From positions 1,054,001-1,118,000 of the forward strand of contig NZ_CP104208.1 of assembly GCF_026230175.1 (NCBI RefSeq): 64,000 nucleotides of DNA, written 5' to 3'. Of this stretch, positions 8,931 to 17,456 are shown one piece after another. Numbering within the stretch: the first letter of the stretch is position 1; each line of letters begins with the position of its first letter. Below the pieces are notes generated by a model. That model made no database searches and was not told the DNA's origin. It saw only the letters and a program-made list of their open reading frames with translations. This DNA is from Desulfovibrio mangrovi. Its GTDB lineage: Bacteria; Desulfobacterota; Desulfovibrionia; Desulfovibrionales; Desulfovibrionaceae. Both the position numbers and the translations under genes were made by a program.

Positions 8931-9481
8931 AAAGAGCCATATTGATCCTTGCTGGCCTGCTGCTTCTTTCCATGACCACAGGCTGCGGCACCATCTACAA
9001 GACAGCCGTTGATGAGCGAAACGTGAAAACCGTTGCCTCGGATGAATATATTACCGCAGAAATCAAAGCCCGCTTCCTTGATGACAAGCTCGTCAGCGTG
9101 CTGGACATCGGTGCAAACGTCTATGAAGGGCATGCGTACCTTTATGGCGAGTATGAAAGCGACGCACAGCGCGCACGGGCAATATCCATTGCCAGCAACG
9201 TTGAAGGCGTGACGGAAGTCACCTACTACCTGCTTCCCAAGGTAAAGAGTGATACCTGCGGCACAACGGACAACCTGATGATTCGCGGCTCCTTGGAAAA
9301 GGAGCTGATCTCGGATGACAGGATATGGTCCACGAACGTGGATGTGGCCGTTATCCAGTGCAACGTCGTATTGATGGGCCTTGTAGGAACGCAGAAAGAG
9401 ATAGACCTCTCCATTAAGTATGCAAAAGAGATTGAGGGGGTGCGGCGGGTACGTTCCTACCTCAAGGTCATCAGCAAATAG
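8927..9481 (+). CDS. BON-domain lipoprotein (OsmY/DolP-like)
   Basis: A 184-residue exported protein. The signal peptide ends in a lipobox (MTTGC, Cys about residue 20), so it is likely anchored in the outer membrane. Two BON domains follow: about 40-110 (ITAEIKARFLDDKLVS ... NVEGVTEVTYYLL) and 118-183 (LMIRGSLEKELISDDR ... EIEGVRRVRSYLK). E. coli DolP and OsmY, which share this build, protect the envelope under stress. It is the last gene of the rsmE-rarA-glycosyltransferase operon. Confidence 0.88.
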   Translation: MKRAILILAGLLLLSMTTGCGTIYKTAVDERNVKTVASDEYITAEIKARFLDDKLVSVLDIGANVYEGHAYLYGEYESDAQRARAISIASNVEGVTEVTYYLLPKVKSDTCGTTDNLMIRGSLEKELISDDRIWSTNVDVAVIQCNVVLMGLVGTQKEIDLSIKYAKEIEGVRRVRSYLKVISK

Positions 9482-9506
9482 CTCCTGCCCCTTTTCAAAC
9501 ATAACA

Positions 9507-9542
9507 GCGCCCCCGATCTCTCAAGGTCGGGGGCGCTTGATA
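9507..9542. terminator. Shared terminator between convergent genes
   Basis: A 10-bp perfect stem (GCGCCCCCGA/TCGGGGGCGC) with a 10-base loop lies between the BON lipoprotein and the HAO-like gene. The T-run is poor on both strands. Confidence 0.6.
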
Positions 9543-9579
9543 TTGGGGAGGCTGCCAACCTCTCCCGGCATTAGTGCTG

Positions 9580-10974
9580 CTACTTCTTGCCGAATATCAC
9601 CTCGGGCTTGGTCGTATCGCCGCCGGTGTTCGGGAAATCAGGATAGCGGTAAGCGGGCTTATTGTGCTCTATCAGCTCGCGTGCGCCTTCCATGAACCGG
9701 TTGAAACGGTTCTTGCACTCGTAGAAGCCGTGCCACCACGCGTAGTCCGGAGCCATCATCATGGCGCCCATGCGTGCGCGACGGCCTTCGTGATGCCAAA
9801 GCTCGTAATATTCCACTTCAAGTTCTTCGTCGAAGAACGTGGTGTTATCAAGAAGCTTCTTGGCATACAGATCGTCCAGCATGGCCTTGGCAGGCTTAAA
9901 GTACTTTTCATTGTATTCTTCAACAGCGTTGTCGAAATCCACATAGAAGTCGTCCACCCATGCCACGCCGTGACATTGCAGACACACTTCCTTCATCTTT
10001 GCACGCTCTGCCTTCCAGTCTGTCTTGGCCGGGAACGCCTTGAACTCAGAGGGGCGCACCGTCAGAGGAGCCTGTGTTTCCCAAGACAGACGTTCCGTTA
10101 CGTCATGGCTGGTCATGACCTTGCCGGAGCCGGACATATGACACCCCGCACAGGTGGGGGCGCGGTAATCAACGCCTGCCGTCCATGTTCCGCCTGCAGC
10201 ATTCCAGTTGTACTGATCGCCGAAGGTATCATAGATATCGCCGTGCTTGGATTCCTTGTAGATTTCGATCTGCGGGTGGTCCGGACCAAGGTGACACTGG
10301 CCACAAGCCTCGGGCTTGCGCGCTTCCATGACCGAGAAACGGTGACGGGTATGGCAACTGGTACAGGAACCCAGCGAACCGTCAAGGTTCACTCTGCCCA
10401 CGCCGACATTGGGCCACGTGGAGGAATCAAGCTTGCCATCCTTAACTTTCAGGATGGTGCCGTGGCAGTAGTAACAACCGGTTTTGCGTTCGTTATCCGA
10501 ATTCATGCCCTTGTTGAGCCACGGGTCGATCTTCCACATGATCTCAATGGTGTTGGCATGCTTGGAACGGCTGTACTGGGTTACTTCGTCAGGGTGACAG
10601 CGGGAACAGTCCTTGGGCGTTACAACCGCTGCAACGGGGATTTTGTACTGTGACTTGCCATAAGGCATGTCGCTGCGATTGTAGTATTCAAAATGAGCCT
10701 TTGAAACATCGGCATCTTCATCCGAAGCCTGGTGGCAATCCAGACAGGTGATGTTGGCGGCCGCATGACGGCTTGCCGCCCAGTCTGCAAACAGGCCGGG
10801 GGTGGTTACACGGTGACATTCGATGCAGGCTACAGCCTGTTCCGGCATACTTCTCTCAATCCGGAATTCCTTGAGTTTTGGATAGTTGTTCGCAGCAAAA
10901 GCACTGGCACAGACAAGGACCAAAACCAGGGCAACGATCAATGACAGCCAACCCTTCTTCAACATTGATTTCAT
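9580..10974 (-). CDS. Octahaem c-type cytochrome, hydroxylamine oxidoreductase-like (HAO family)
   Basis: A periplasmic cytochrome of 464 residues with a cleavable signal (VLVCASAFAA). Eight CxxCH motifs are visible, in order CIECH, CLDCH, CSRCH, CYYCH, CTSCH, CGQCH, CAGCH and CLQCH. The spacing and the WWHGFYECKNRFNRF region near the C-terminus match the octahaem HAO family. In non-nitrifiers, members paired with a NapC-type partner (for example Campylobacter epsilon-HAO) are thought to work reductively, turning nitrite or hydroxylamine into ammonium. Whether the tyrosine that cross-links haem P460 in nitrifiers is present cannot be settled without alignment. It lies 17 bases after its partner gene. 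Confidence 0.88.
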   Translation of the reverse strand: MKSMLKKGWLSLIVALVLVLVCASAFAANNYPKLKEFRIERSMPEQAVACIECHRVTTPGLFADWAASRHAAANITCLDCHQASDEDADVSKAHFEYYNRSDMPYGKSQYKIPVAAVVTPKDCSRCHPDEVTQYSRSKHANTIEIMWKIDPWLNKGMNSDNERKTGCYYCHGTILKVKDGKLDSSTWPNVGVGRVNLDGSLGSCTSCHTRHRFSVMEARKPEACGQCHLGPDHPQIEIYKESKHGDIYDTFGDQYNWNAAGGTWTAGVDYRAPTCAGCHMSGSGKVMTSHDVTERLSWETQAPLTVRPSEFKAFPAKTDWKAERAKMKEVCLQCHGVAWVDDFYVDFDNAVEEYNEKYFKPAKAMLDDLYAKKLLDNTTFFDEELEVEYYELWHHEGRRARMGAMMMAPDYAWWHGFYECKNRFNRFMEGARELIEHNKPAYRYPDFPNTGGDTTKPEVIFGKK

Positions 10975-10991
10975 CGGGCATGCCTCCTCAA

Positions 10992-11579
10992 TTACCTGAT
11001 TTGAAGCTGAAAGTTGAGCCCCGTAGCTCTGTACGGAGGCAGGAACTGCTTGTACTGATAGTGTTGACGATCAACATGGACCAGGTTTCTGTGACAGTCC
11101 ACGCACTTGCGCTCGTAACCGGGGCGTGGATTCAGGATCGTTCGATGCGCGAGCATTGCGCCCCTGTTACCGGGGAGGTACAGGATGTTACGATGACACT
11201 TCTGGCATTGCTCATTCTTGAAGCTTGCATAGGCGCGCTCCCGCATGGCTGGCCTGTCGTATTCCTCGACAGGATTGCTCATGGTGAAATGGGCATATAC
11301 ATCCTTCAAGCCATGGTAGGTTTTCGAGTAGAAGAAGTTCACCGTATCATGCGGTGCTGGCAGGTGGCAGTCCATGCAGTCCGCAACAAAGCCTTGCGCA
11401 TTGTTGACATGGGTGGATGTTTTCCACGCTTCCCATGCCGGACGGATTTCATGACAGGAAGCACAGAAGCCGGGCGTTGAGGTGCGAACCATTGTATAAT
11501 AGGTCATGCTGAACACGGGAAAGCCGAGCAGCACTCCTACAAAAGTCCACACGGCCGGCTTGTACCAACGCATACGCAC
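10992..11579 (-). CDS. NapC/NirT/NrfH-family tetrahaem cytochrome c, partner of the HAO-like protein
   Basis: A membrane quinol dehydrogenase of 195 residues. One N-terminal membrane helix (about 8-27) is followed by four haem motifs: CASCH, CMDCH, CQKCH and CVDCH. The first has the SxxxxCASCHEIRP form typical of NapC. It is expected to take electrons from menaquinol and hand them to the octahaem protein in the periplasm. ATG start with AGGGGG upstream. It is first in a two-gene operon, behind a candidate sigma54 promoter. Confidence 0.9.
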   Translation of the reverse strand: MRMRWYKPAVWTFVGVLLGFPVFSMTYYTMVRTSTPGFCASCHEIRPAWEAWKTSTHVNNAQGFVADCMDCHLPAPHDTVNFFYSKTYHGLKDVYAHFTMSNPVEEYDRPAMRERAYASFKNEQCQKCHRNILYLPGNRGAMLAHRTILNPRPGYERKCVDCHRNLVHVDRQHYQYKQFLPPYRATGLNFQLQIR

Positions 11580-11619
11580 CCCCTTTGGGCGCCTACGCCC
11601 AGTTCAAGGTTTGGTATCG

Positions 11620-11634
11620 GCAAGCATTAAGCCA
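11620..11634 (-). promoter_or_regulatory. Candidate sigma54 (-24/-12) promoter of the HAO-like operon
   Basis: On the minus strand TGGC and TTGC are placed so that exactly 10 bases separate the GG and GC pairs, the sigma54 spacing. It would start transcription about 30 bases before the NapC-type gene. A GGGCG/CGCCC hairpin (about 11583-11596) follows in the leader, close to the ribosome site. Confidence 0.5.
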
Positions 11635-11682
11635 AGATAGATTCAACAATACCAAGCGTGGCAGTAAGCCCAATTATAATCT

Positions 11683-11720
11683 GAAAAAAAAAGAGAGGCG
11701 GAACATGTCCGCCTCTCTTC
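11683..11720 (-). terminator. Intrinsic terminator of ettA
   Basis: A 10-bp perfect stem (GAGAGGCGGA/TCCGCCTCTC) with loop ACATG is followed on the minus strand by nine T. It lies 25 bases past the ettA stop. Confidence 0.9.
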
Positions 11721-11744
11721 ATGAGTGATGTAAAAAAGTACGCG

Positions 11745-13430
11745 TTAGCGGGTAAGCTTGCGGTACTTGATACGGGTGGGCTGGTCTGCGTCCTTGCCGA
11801 GGCGCTTCTTACGGTCTGCTTCGTATTCGCTGTAGTTGCCGTCGAAGAATACTACGGAAGAATCGCCCTCAAACGCGAGGATATGCGTTGCGATGCGGTC
11901 GAGGAACCAGCGGTCATGCGAAATGACCAGCACGCAGCCGGCAAAGTTCTCAATGCCTTCTTCCAGGGCGCGCATGGTGTTTACGTCGAGGTCGTTGGTG
12001 GGTTCGTCAAGAAGGATGACGTTGGCGCCGGACTTAAGGGTACGGGCCAGATGCACACGGTTGCGCTCACCACCGGAAAGCACGTCCACCACCTTCTGCT
12101 GGTCGGAGCCTGTGAGGCCGAAACGCGAGCAGTAGGCGCGGGAGTTTACTTCCCTGTTGCCCAGCTTGATCGTGTCGTAGCCATCGGAAATGACATCATA
12201 CACGGTCTTGCCGGCGGTAAGGGTGTCACGTCCCTGATCTACATAGGACAGCTTAACGGTCTCACCCAGCTTCATTTCACCGCCATCGGGCGTTTCGGAA
12301 CCGATGATCATTTTGAACAGCGTGGACTTACCGGCACCGTTGGGGCCGATGATGCCAACTACGGAGCCGGGCTGGATAAGGAAGCTCATGTTGTCCACGA
12401 GCAGCTTTTCACCCATGGACTTCTGTACACCCACAGCCTCGATGACAGACTTGCCGAGACGCGGTCCCGGAGGAATGTAGATTTCCAGATCCTTGGCATG
12501 CTTCTCGGACTCGGTGGTCAGAAGGGATTCGTATGCATTGATACGAGCCTTGGACTTGGCATGGCGGCCCTTGGGAGACATGCGGATCCACTCAAGTTCG
12601 CGCTGCAGAGTCTTCTGACGCTCGGATTCCTGCTTTTCTTCCACAGAAAGCCGCTGCTGCTTCTGCTCCAACCAGCTGGAGTAGTTACCCTTCCACGGAA
12701 TGCCGCGGCCGCGATCGAGTTCAAGAATCCAGCCCGCCACGTTATCAAGGAAGTAACGGTCATGGGTTACGGCAATAACGGTACCGGGGAAGGTCTGGAG
12801 GAAACGCTCCAGCCATGAGACGGATTCAGCGTCAAGGTGGTTGGTGGGTTCGTCGAGCAACAGAATGTCGGGGTTCTGCAGCAGCAGACGGCACAGAGCC
12901 ACACGACGCTTTTCGCCGCCGGAGATAACGGAAACAGGGGTGTCGGCAGGCGGACAACGCAGGGCATCCATGGCCATTTCAAGGCGGGAATCGATATCCC
13001 AGCAGCCCTTGTTGTCCATGAGTTCCTGAACAACGGCCTGGCGCTCGATAAGAGCATCCATTTCCTCGGGCTCCATGGGCTCGGCGAACTTGGCGTTGAT
13101 CTCGTTGAATTCCTTGATGATGTTCATCTCTTCGCCAACGCCTTCTTCAACAACCTCGCGTACGGTGCGGGTTTCGTCCACCAGAGGCTCCTGTTCAAGG
13201 TAGCCTATGGTGAAACCGGGCGAACACGCGGTTTCGCCGTCAAAATTCTTGTCCACGCCTGCGAGAATCTTCAACAGAGAGGATTTACCGGAACCGTTAA
13301 GGCCCAGCACGCCGATCTTGGCGCCGTAGAAATAGGAAAGGGAAATATTTTTCAATACTTCGCGCTGCCCGTGACGCTTGGTCACGCGCATCATGGAATA
13401 AATTATCTTATCCGGTTCATTCTGGCTCAT
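11745..13430 (-). CDS. ettA: Energy-dependent translational throttle protein EttA (ABC-F ATPase)
   Basis: EttA binds the ribosomal E site and gates the first peptide bond according to the ADP/ATP ratio. The 561 residues hold two ABC domains with Walker A GLNGSGKSS and GPNGAGKST, signatures ISGGEKRR and LSGGERNR, and Walker B LLLDEPTNHLD and ILLDEPTNDLD. The arm and linker are present (KGRHAKSKARINAYE). I chose the ATG at 13430 (MSQNEPDK), which has GGAG five bases upstream and matches the usual N-terminus; the frame is open 10 codons further. It is transcribed alone, upstream of the HAO-like operon. Confidence 0.96.
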   Translation of the reverse strand: MSQNEPDKIIYSMMRVTKRHGQREVLKNISLSYFYGAKIGVLGLNGSGKSSLLKILAGVDKNFDGETACSPGFTIGYLEQEPLVDETRTVREVVEEGVGEEMNIIKEFNEINAKFAEPMEPEEMDALIERQAVVQELMDNKGCWDIDSRLEMAMDALRCPPADTPVSVISGGEKRRVALCRLLLQNPDILLLDEPTNHLDAESVSWLERFLQTFPGTVIAVTHDRYFLDNVAGWILELDRGRGIPWKGNYSSWLEQKQQRLSVEEKQESERQKTLQRELEWIRMSPKGRHAKSKARINAYESLLTTESEKHAKDLEIYIPPGPRLGKSVIEAVGVQKSMGEKLLVDNMSFLIQPGSVVGIIGPNGAGKSTLFKMIIGSETPDGGEMKLGETVKLSYVDQGRDTLTAGKTVYDVISDGYDTIKLGNREVNSRAYCSRFGLTGSDQQKVVDVLSGGERNRVHLARTLKSGANVILLDEPTNDLDVNTMRALEEGIENFAGCVLVISHDRWFLDRIATHILAFEGDSSVVFFDGNYSEYEADRKKRLGKDADQPTRIKYRKLTR

Positions 13431-13726
13431 GAGCACTCCGACGTTGGAAATTTCTGCCATCGTATGGCTTGTGAAGCTTTTGCCGTGAAAATCGCAGGTT
13501 GTCCAGAAGAGAACGCAAATACCCTACAGCGCCAAGGCCACAGGCGAGTTGCCTGCAATACGGGGGGTGCATGATTGCTTTTAGAGGCAAGAGCGCGTAG
13601 GTTTCGCGCCGTTGGCATTGTGACAAACAAGTCACAGCCAATTCTTCAGTACAAAAAAATCATGATGTTAGCGCCCAAACTGGCTGCGCGACAACAGCAA
13701 TTCATTTACGACGCAAAGGAAGGTTC

Positions 13727-14506
13727 ATGGCCGCTTATCCTGTAATGTACGGCAACACCTATCACACCCCGGAAAACGCTTCCAACCCGATTGCCCGCAT
13801 TCTCCCGAACCTGTTCTTCTACCCTTCAATGCTTGCCACAGTAGGCTGGGCATCCCGCCTTGCGAAGTTGGACAAACTGACTCCGGAAGCATGGGTCAAC
13901 AGCAGCCTTGGCATCATTCGAGCCTTTGAACGCGTTGGGGTCACCTTTCATTTCGAAAACCTGCAGGCCTTTGCCCAGCTGAATACCCCATGCGTCTTCG
14001 TCGGCAACCACATGAGCACGTTGGAGACCTTTGTACTCCCTGCTCTGATACAGCCCTATCGTAACGTCACCTTTGTCGTGAAACAGAGTCTGATGGAATA
14101 TCCCTTCTTCAGATGGATAATGCATTCCCGCGACCCCATTGCTGTTGGCCGCACAAACCCCAGAGAAGATCTCAGAGCCGTGCTTGATGGCGGCATCCAG
14201 CGTCTGGAGAAAGGCATTTCCGTTGTCGTGTTCCCGCAGGCCACACGCAGTGTTGAGCTTGATCCTGCCCATTTCAACAGTATCGGCATCAAACTCGCCA
14301 AGAAGGCTGGAGTACCTGTTGTACCTCTGGCTCTGAAAACAGATACATGGGGTGTTGGGGCCCTCATCAAGGATTTCGGTCCGGTCAATCCGGCCATCCC
14401 TGTCCGGATGCGGTTCGGTAACCCCATATCCATTGAAGGCAATGGCAAAGCTGAACACCAGCACGTTTGTGACTTCATAGCCAACGCGCTTAAGGAATGG
14501 GCATAG
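13727..14506 (+). CDS. PlsC-like acyltransferase with altered catalytic motifs
   Basis: A 259-residue protein of the lysophosphatidate/glycerophosphate acyltransferase fold. Block I reads VGNHMSTLET (His95), so the usual HxxxxD is HxxxxE. Block III reads FPQATRS (169-175) where FPEGTRS is usual. VPVVPLALKTD corresponds to block IV. The His is kept, so activity is plausible, but the replaced acid and Glu-Gly pair could change rate or substrate. No clear transmembrane helix. Start ATG with GGAAGG upstream. It is divergent from ettA and stands alone. Confidence 0.8.
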   Translation: MAAYPVMYGNTYHTPENASNPIARILPNLFFYPSMLATVGWASRLAKLDKLTPEAWVNSSLGIIRAFERVGVTFHFENLQAFAQLNTPCVFVGNHMSTLETFVLPALIQPYRNVTFVVKQSLMEYPFFRWIMHSRDPIAVGRTNPREDLRAVLDGGIQRLEKGISVVVFPQATRSVELDPAHFNSIGIKLAKKAGVPVVPLALKTDTWGVGALIKDFGPVNPAIPVRMRFGNPISIEGNGKAEHQHVCDFIANALKEWA

Positions 14507-14657
14507 TTCCTCACCCCGCACACGCATATGTCTTTGTACACATCCTGTGCGGGCAAACACTCTTGCCAATCGCACCAAAGTTCATTTTAAAAAGATCGGC
14601 ATATCAGCATATTAGCTGATGCACCTACAACAGGAAGAACATTTTCTCTCTTTTTTG

Positions 14658-14686
14658 TTGACAGACAGGAGTGAGGATACTAATTA
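14658..14686 (+). promoter_or_regulatory. Candidate promoter of a small RNA
   Basis: A perfect TTGACA -35 lies 17 bases before TAATTA, a poor -10. The predicted start is near 14693. Confidence 0.35.
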
Positions 14687-14692
14687 CAGACA

Positions 14693-14845
14693 TCGACTGT
14701 TTGAGCGCACAGTTCAAGAAATGAAGCTCGGATCGTCTTCCGCATCAGATCTGGGTTTCGTCAGCATGAGCCGCAAGCTCAGACTGTACTATATTTCTAA
14801 CACGCTCCTCTTCTCTCTTAGCCCCCGCAAGGGGGCTCTTTTTTT
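14693..14845 (+). ncRNA. Candidate small RNA, about 150 nt
   Basis: This segment is bounded by a TTGACA-containing promoter candidate and a strong intrinsic terminator (14820-14845: AGCCCCC/GGGGGCT, GCAA loop, T7) that belongs to neither flanking gene. An 82-codon frame overlaps it, but it starts upstream of the promoter, has no ribosome site and shows no domain. An orphan terminator in a wide gap is the main reason for the call; no known RNA family was recognised. Confidence 0.35.
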
Positions 14846-15163
14846 AAAAGATAACGGAAGAGTTTAAAGAGTGGCGAAAGACAACCCATTGGTAAGACGC
14901 TACGACATTCCAAACAATTGTATGACGCAGCCCACTTCACACCTCTGAATAATGAACTGCTGCTAAACCATACGAGAGTTGTACTGAAGTGAAGATGTCA
15001 ATAGTCTTCAGACGGTTGATTGACTGTTCGACTATTGTGAGCTAATGGACTTTTGGGTGCTCAAACAGTGTTCTAACTCACGGCTTGAAGGGCAATTCTT
15101 CCGCCGGTTGCAATGGGCTGCAGCCGGGTATTGCCTAAACCACATAAATAATGGGCCAAGTGT

Positions 15164-15742
15164 ATGACAATTACTAAAAAGGATGCGCTGCTCCTTGCAG
15201 CCAAGGAGCTATTCGGGGAGTACGGATACGCTGAGACGACCTTCAAGAAGATTTCCGAACGCGCTGGGGTTGCGCTGGGTCTTCTTACCCATCACTACGG
15301 CAACAAGGAAAAGCTGTTCCTTGCCGCAGGACTGGATGTCCTGGACAACTTTCTTGTTCACCTGCGCGAAGCATGTGCCCGTGGAGAGAACGGATACGAA
15401 TCCGTCATCAACTTCAGCAAGGCATATCTTGAGTTCTCCGTGGACAAGGATTCCTACTTCATGGTTCTGGTTCGTTGTTCCCCTTATTCGGACATGAAGA
15501 CCAAAACCGATCGGGACACCATGTACGAAAAGTTCAATCAGGTTCCCCGCGAACTGGAGTACCATGTTCGTCGCGGTATTGAGGACGGATCCATAAAGAA
15601 GGACCTGCCCCCTCATGAAACCTCAACTGCCATCCAGTGCAATCTGGTTGGCGCCATCCGTACCAAGTTGCTGACGCCTTACGCTCCTCCGAGCCTGTAT
15701 GACGAAATGGTACGTTTCATCTCCAGAAGCATCAAAGCGTAA
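15164..15742 (+). CDS. TetR/AcrR family transcriptional regulator
   Basis: A 192-residue repressor-type protein. The N-terminal TetR DNA-binding domain covers about residues 8-52 (AAKELFGEYGYAETTFKKIS, then AGVALGLLTHHYGNKEKLF). The C-terminal helical domain would bind an unknown ligand. There is no adjacent efflux or metabolic gene: it sits between a wide gap and nrfA on the opposite strand, so its targets cannot be inferred from context. Confidence 0.92.
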   Translation: MTITKKDALLLAAKELFGEYGYAETTFKKISERAGVALGLLTHHYGNKEKLFLAAGLDVLDNFLVHLREACARGENGYESVINFSKAYLEFSVDKDSYFMVLVRCSPYSDMKTKTDRDTMYEKFNQVPRELEYHVRRGIEDGSIKKDLPPHETSTAIQCNLVGAIRTKLLTPYAPPSLYDEMVRFISRSIKA

Positions 15743-15763
15743 CGCTAGTTGCTGGTTGCACTA

Positions 15764-15793
15764 AAAGGCGGAAGGGAAACCTTCCGCCTTTTT
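15764..15793 (+). terminator. Terminator of the TetR gene
   Basis: An 11-bp stem AAGGCGGAAGG/CCTTCCGCCTT with a GAAA loop, followed by TTT. Confidence 0.85.
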
Positions 15794-15837
15794 CATGGTC
15801 GATCACCAATACCCCCTACTCTCCTGTTATTATTCAA

Positions 15838-15868
15838 AATAAAAAAGGGGGCTCATTTCTGAGCCCCC
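15838..15868 (-). terminator. Terminator of nrfHA
   Basis: A 9-bp stem GGGGGCTCA/TGAGCCCCC with a four-base loop is followed on the minus strand by six T, 19 bases past the nrfA stop. Confidence 0.9.
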
Positions 15869-15887
15869 TTCATCAGTTCGGCGCAAC

Positions 15888-17456
15888 CTAGCTCTTGGCA
15901 GGTTCAGGCACAAGTCGCTTGTTTCCTTCCCACACCTTTTCGGACTTGGGGAAAGGCTTGAGGTACTTGAACCACTCATGCGTCTGCAGGTGGGCAGGAT
16001 CCATCATCAACTCGCGGCTGTGTTCCTTGATCGGAGGAACCAGTTCCTTGATGTCACGATCCATTTCCTTTGCAATAGCGTAGTTTGTGGCGCTTATAGC
16101 TGCTTCTACAGACTTCTGGCTGTATTGCTGAGACTTGGCAAGGGTATCCAGCGCCTTGGTGGGGTTGTGGAAACCGACACTGTTTTCAGCGGATACATAA
16201 TCCCAGAAGAACTGGCCCTTACGGCACCATTCACGGGCTTCGATCATCAGGTCTTCATAGTTGGCAGGCTTGGGACCGGTGAATTCGGACGCCCGGCGAA
16301 TGGCCTCATGCGCACGTACAGAAATATCCTGAGCAATGAGCAACTGGGAGAACACCTTTTCCTGCGTGTTCACTACACGTTCCTTCAGATACTCGGGAGT
16401 CTTGTCGGTATGGCACTGACGGCAAGCATTCAGGTTGGCATCCTTGAGCGGAGACATCCACTGGTGGTCGGAGATCTTCTTCTTACCGTCCAGACGCTTG
16501 TAGGGCATATGGCAATCAGCACAGGAGACACCGGCAGAACCGTGAGGACCGTTGACCCAGGTTTCATACTCAGGGTGCTGCGCCTTCAGCATAGGCGTTT
16601 TGGAGACAGGGTGAATCCAATCATAGAACTGTCCTTCAAAGCCCTTGATCTTCGAATTACCATGCCCTTTGTAGTAGGTGTAGATATTCTCGGGATCAAA
16701 GCCTTCAGTCCACGGGAACACGGGACGCTGGGCAGCACCGAACTCGGGCTTCTGGAAGTAGTATTCCACGTGGCACTGCCCGCACATAAGGGCGCGCTTT
16801 TCGTTACGCGGAATATCCTTCCATTCCCTGCCCTGAGCCTTGATGAAATCCTGCAACGGTTCGCTGTAAGGCTGCAGCTCCATGGTTTCGGCTTCATGGC
16901 AGTTGGTGCAGCCGATGGCGTGATCCTTCACATCCATGGCCTGACGGAACTCGTTGAAGTCCTTTTTCCAGAAGTCGTCACCGTACTTCTCAATGAACTG
17001 GGGCATCATGGTCGTCTTGCAGTTCCAGCAGGTGGAAGGCAGGCCGCCCTTTTCGCTGTAACGGTTAATGCGGTCGATGTTCATGATGTCTTCAAGAGCA
17101 TAGGTATGGCCACGAGCAGCACGATATTCAAAACTGAACGCATAGCCGAGCCACAGATTCTTCAGATAGGGCTGCGCATGCTTATAACCCTTGGGCAGAG
17201 GATTAACGTTGTCATGCTTGTCATACGGCACGGACCCGCCGTATTCGGTCATGATCTTATCTTCATTGTTGCGAAGATAGGTCTGGTAATGAAGCGGAAA
17301 TACCTTTCCGAATTCGGAGTTGCGGATTTCCTTCTTATCAAGGTTGGTTTTGAACGTGGGGGTCATAGGCTCAACGGCATCGGAACAGCCGGTCAGCGCA
17401 ACAGCAGCACCCAGCACGATGACACCGGCAACGGCAGATAATTTCTTCTTAAGCAT
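15888..17456 (-). CDS. nrfA: Ammonia-forming cytochrome c nitrite reductase, catalytic subunit NrfA
   Basis: NrfA reduces nitrite to ammonium by six electrons in the periplasm. Five haem motifs are visible: CWNCK, whose Lys is the distinctive axial ligand of the active-site haem, then CTNCH, CGQCH, CADCH and CRQCH. The 522-residue form starts at ATG 17456, which overlaps the nrfH stop by eight bases; the frame is open 16 codons upstream but without support. The signal ends in a lipobox (LTGC), so NrfA is probably a lipoprotein held at the membrane with NrfH, as in Desulfovibrio vulgaris. Confidence 0.98.
   Translation of the reverse strand: MLKKKLSAVAGVIVLGAAVALTGCSDAVEPMTPTFKTNLDKKEIRNSEFGKVFPLHYQTYLRNNEDKIMTEYGGSVPYDKHDNVNPLPKGYKHAQPYLKNLWLGYAFSFEYRAARGHTYALEDIMNIDRINRYSEKGGLPSTCWNCKTTMMPQFIEKYGDDFWKKDFNEFRQAMDVKDHAIGCTNCHEAETMELQPYSEPLQDFIKAQGREWKDIPRNEKRALMCGQCHVEYYFQKPEFGAAQRPVFPWTEGFDPENIYTYYKGHGNSKIKGFEGQFYDWIHPVSKTPMLKAQHPEYETWVNGPHGSAGVSCADCHMPYKRLDGKKKISDHQWMSPLKDANLNACRQCHTDKTPEYLKERVVNTQEKVFSQLLIAQDISVRAHEAIRRASEFTGPKPANYEDLMIEAREWCRKGQFFWDYVSAENSVGFHNPTKALDTLAKSQQYSQKSVEAAISATNYAIAKEMDRDIKELVPPIKEHSRELMMDPAHLQTHEWFKYLKPFPKSEKVWEGNKRLVPEPAKS

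Larger units (their letters stand above)
14507..15163. other. 657-base intergenic region
   Basis: This gap between the acyltransferase and TetR genes contains a short hairpin (14603-14620, ATCAGC/GCTGAT), a candidate small RNA with its own promoter and terminator (listed separately), and about 300 AT-rich bases before the TetR gene. I see no convincing protein gene. Confidence 0.5.

Noticed and set aside
9580-10974. Calling the octahaem protein a true ammonia-oxidiser hydroxylamine oxidoreductase
   Set aside because: The partner is a NapC-type quinol dehydrogenase and the organism looks like an anaerobic sulfate reducer, so a reductive role is more likely.
14619-14867. An 82-codon frame in the acyltransferase-TetR gap
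   Set aside because: No ribosome site, no domain, and it runs through a strong terminator hairpin; better explained as overlap with a candidate small RNA.
15978-17441. A 487-codon open frame antisense to nrfA
   Set aside because: The nrfA frame carries five haem motifs and a signal peptide; the antisense frame has no domain and arises from GC-rich third positions.
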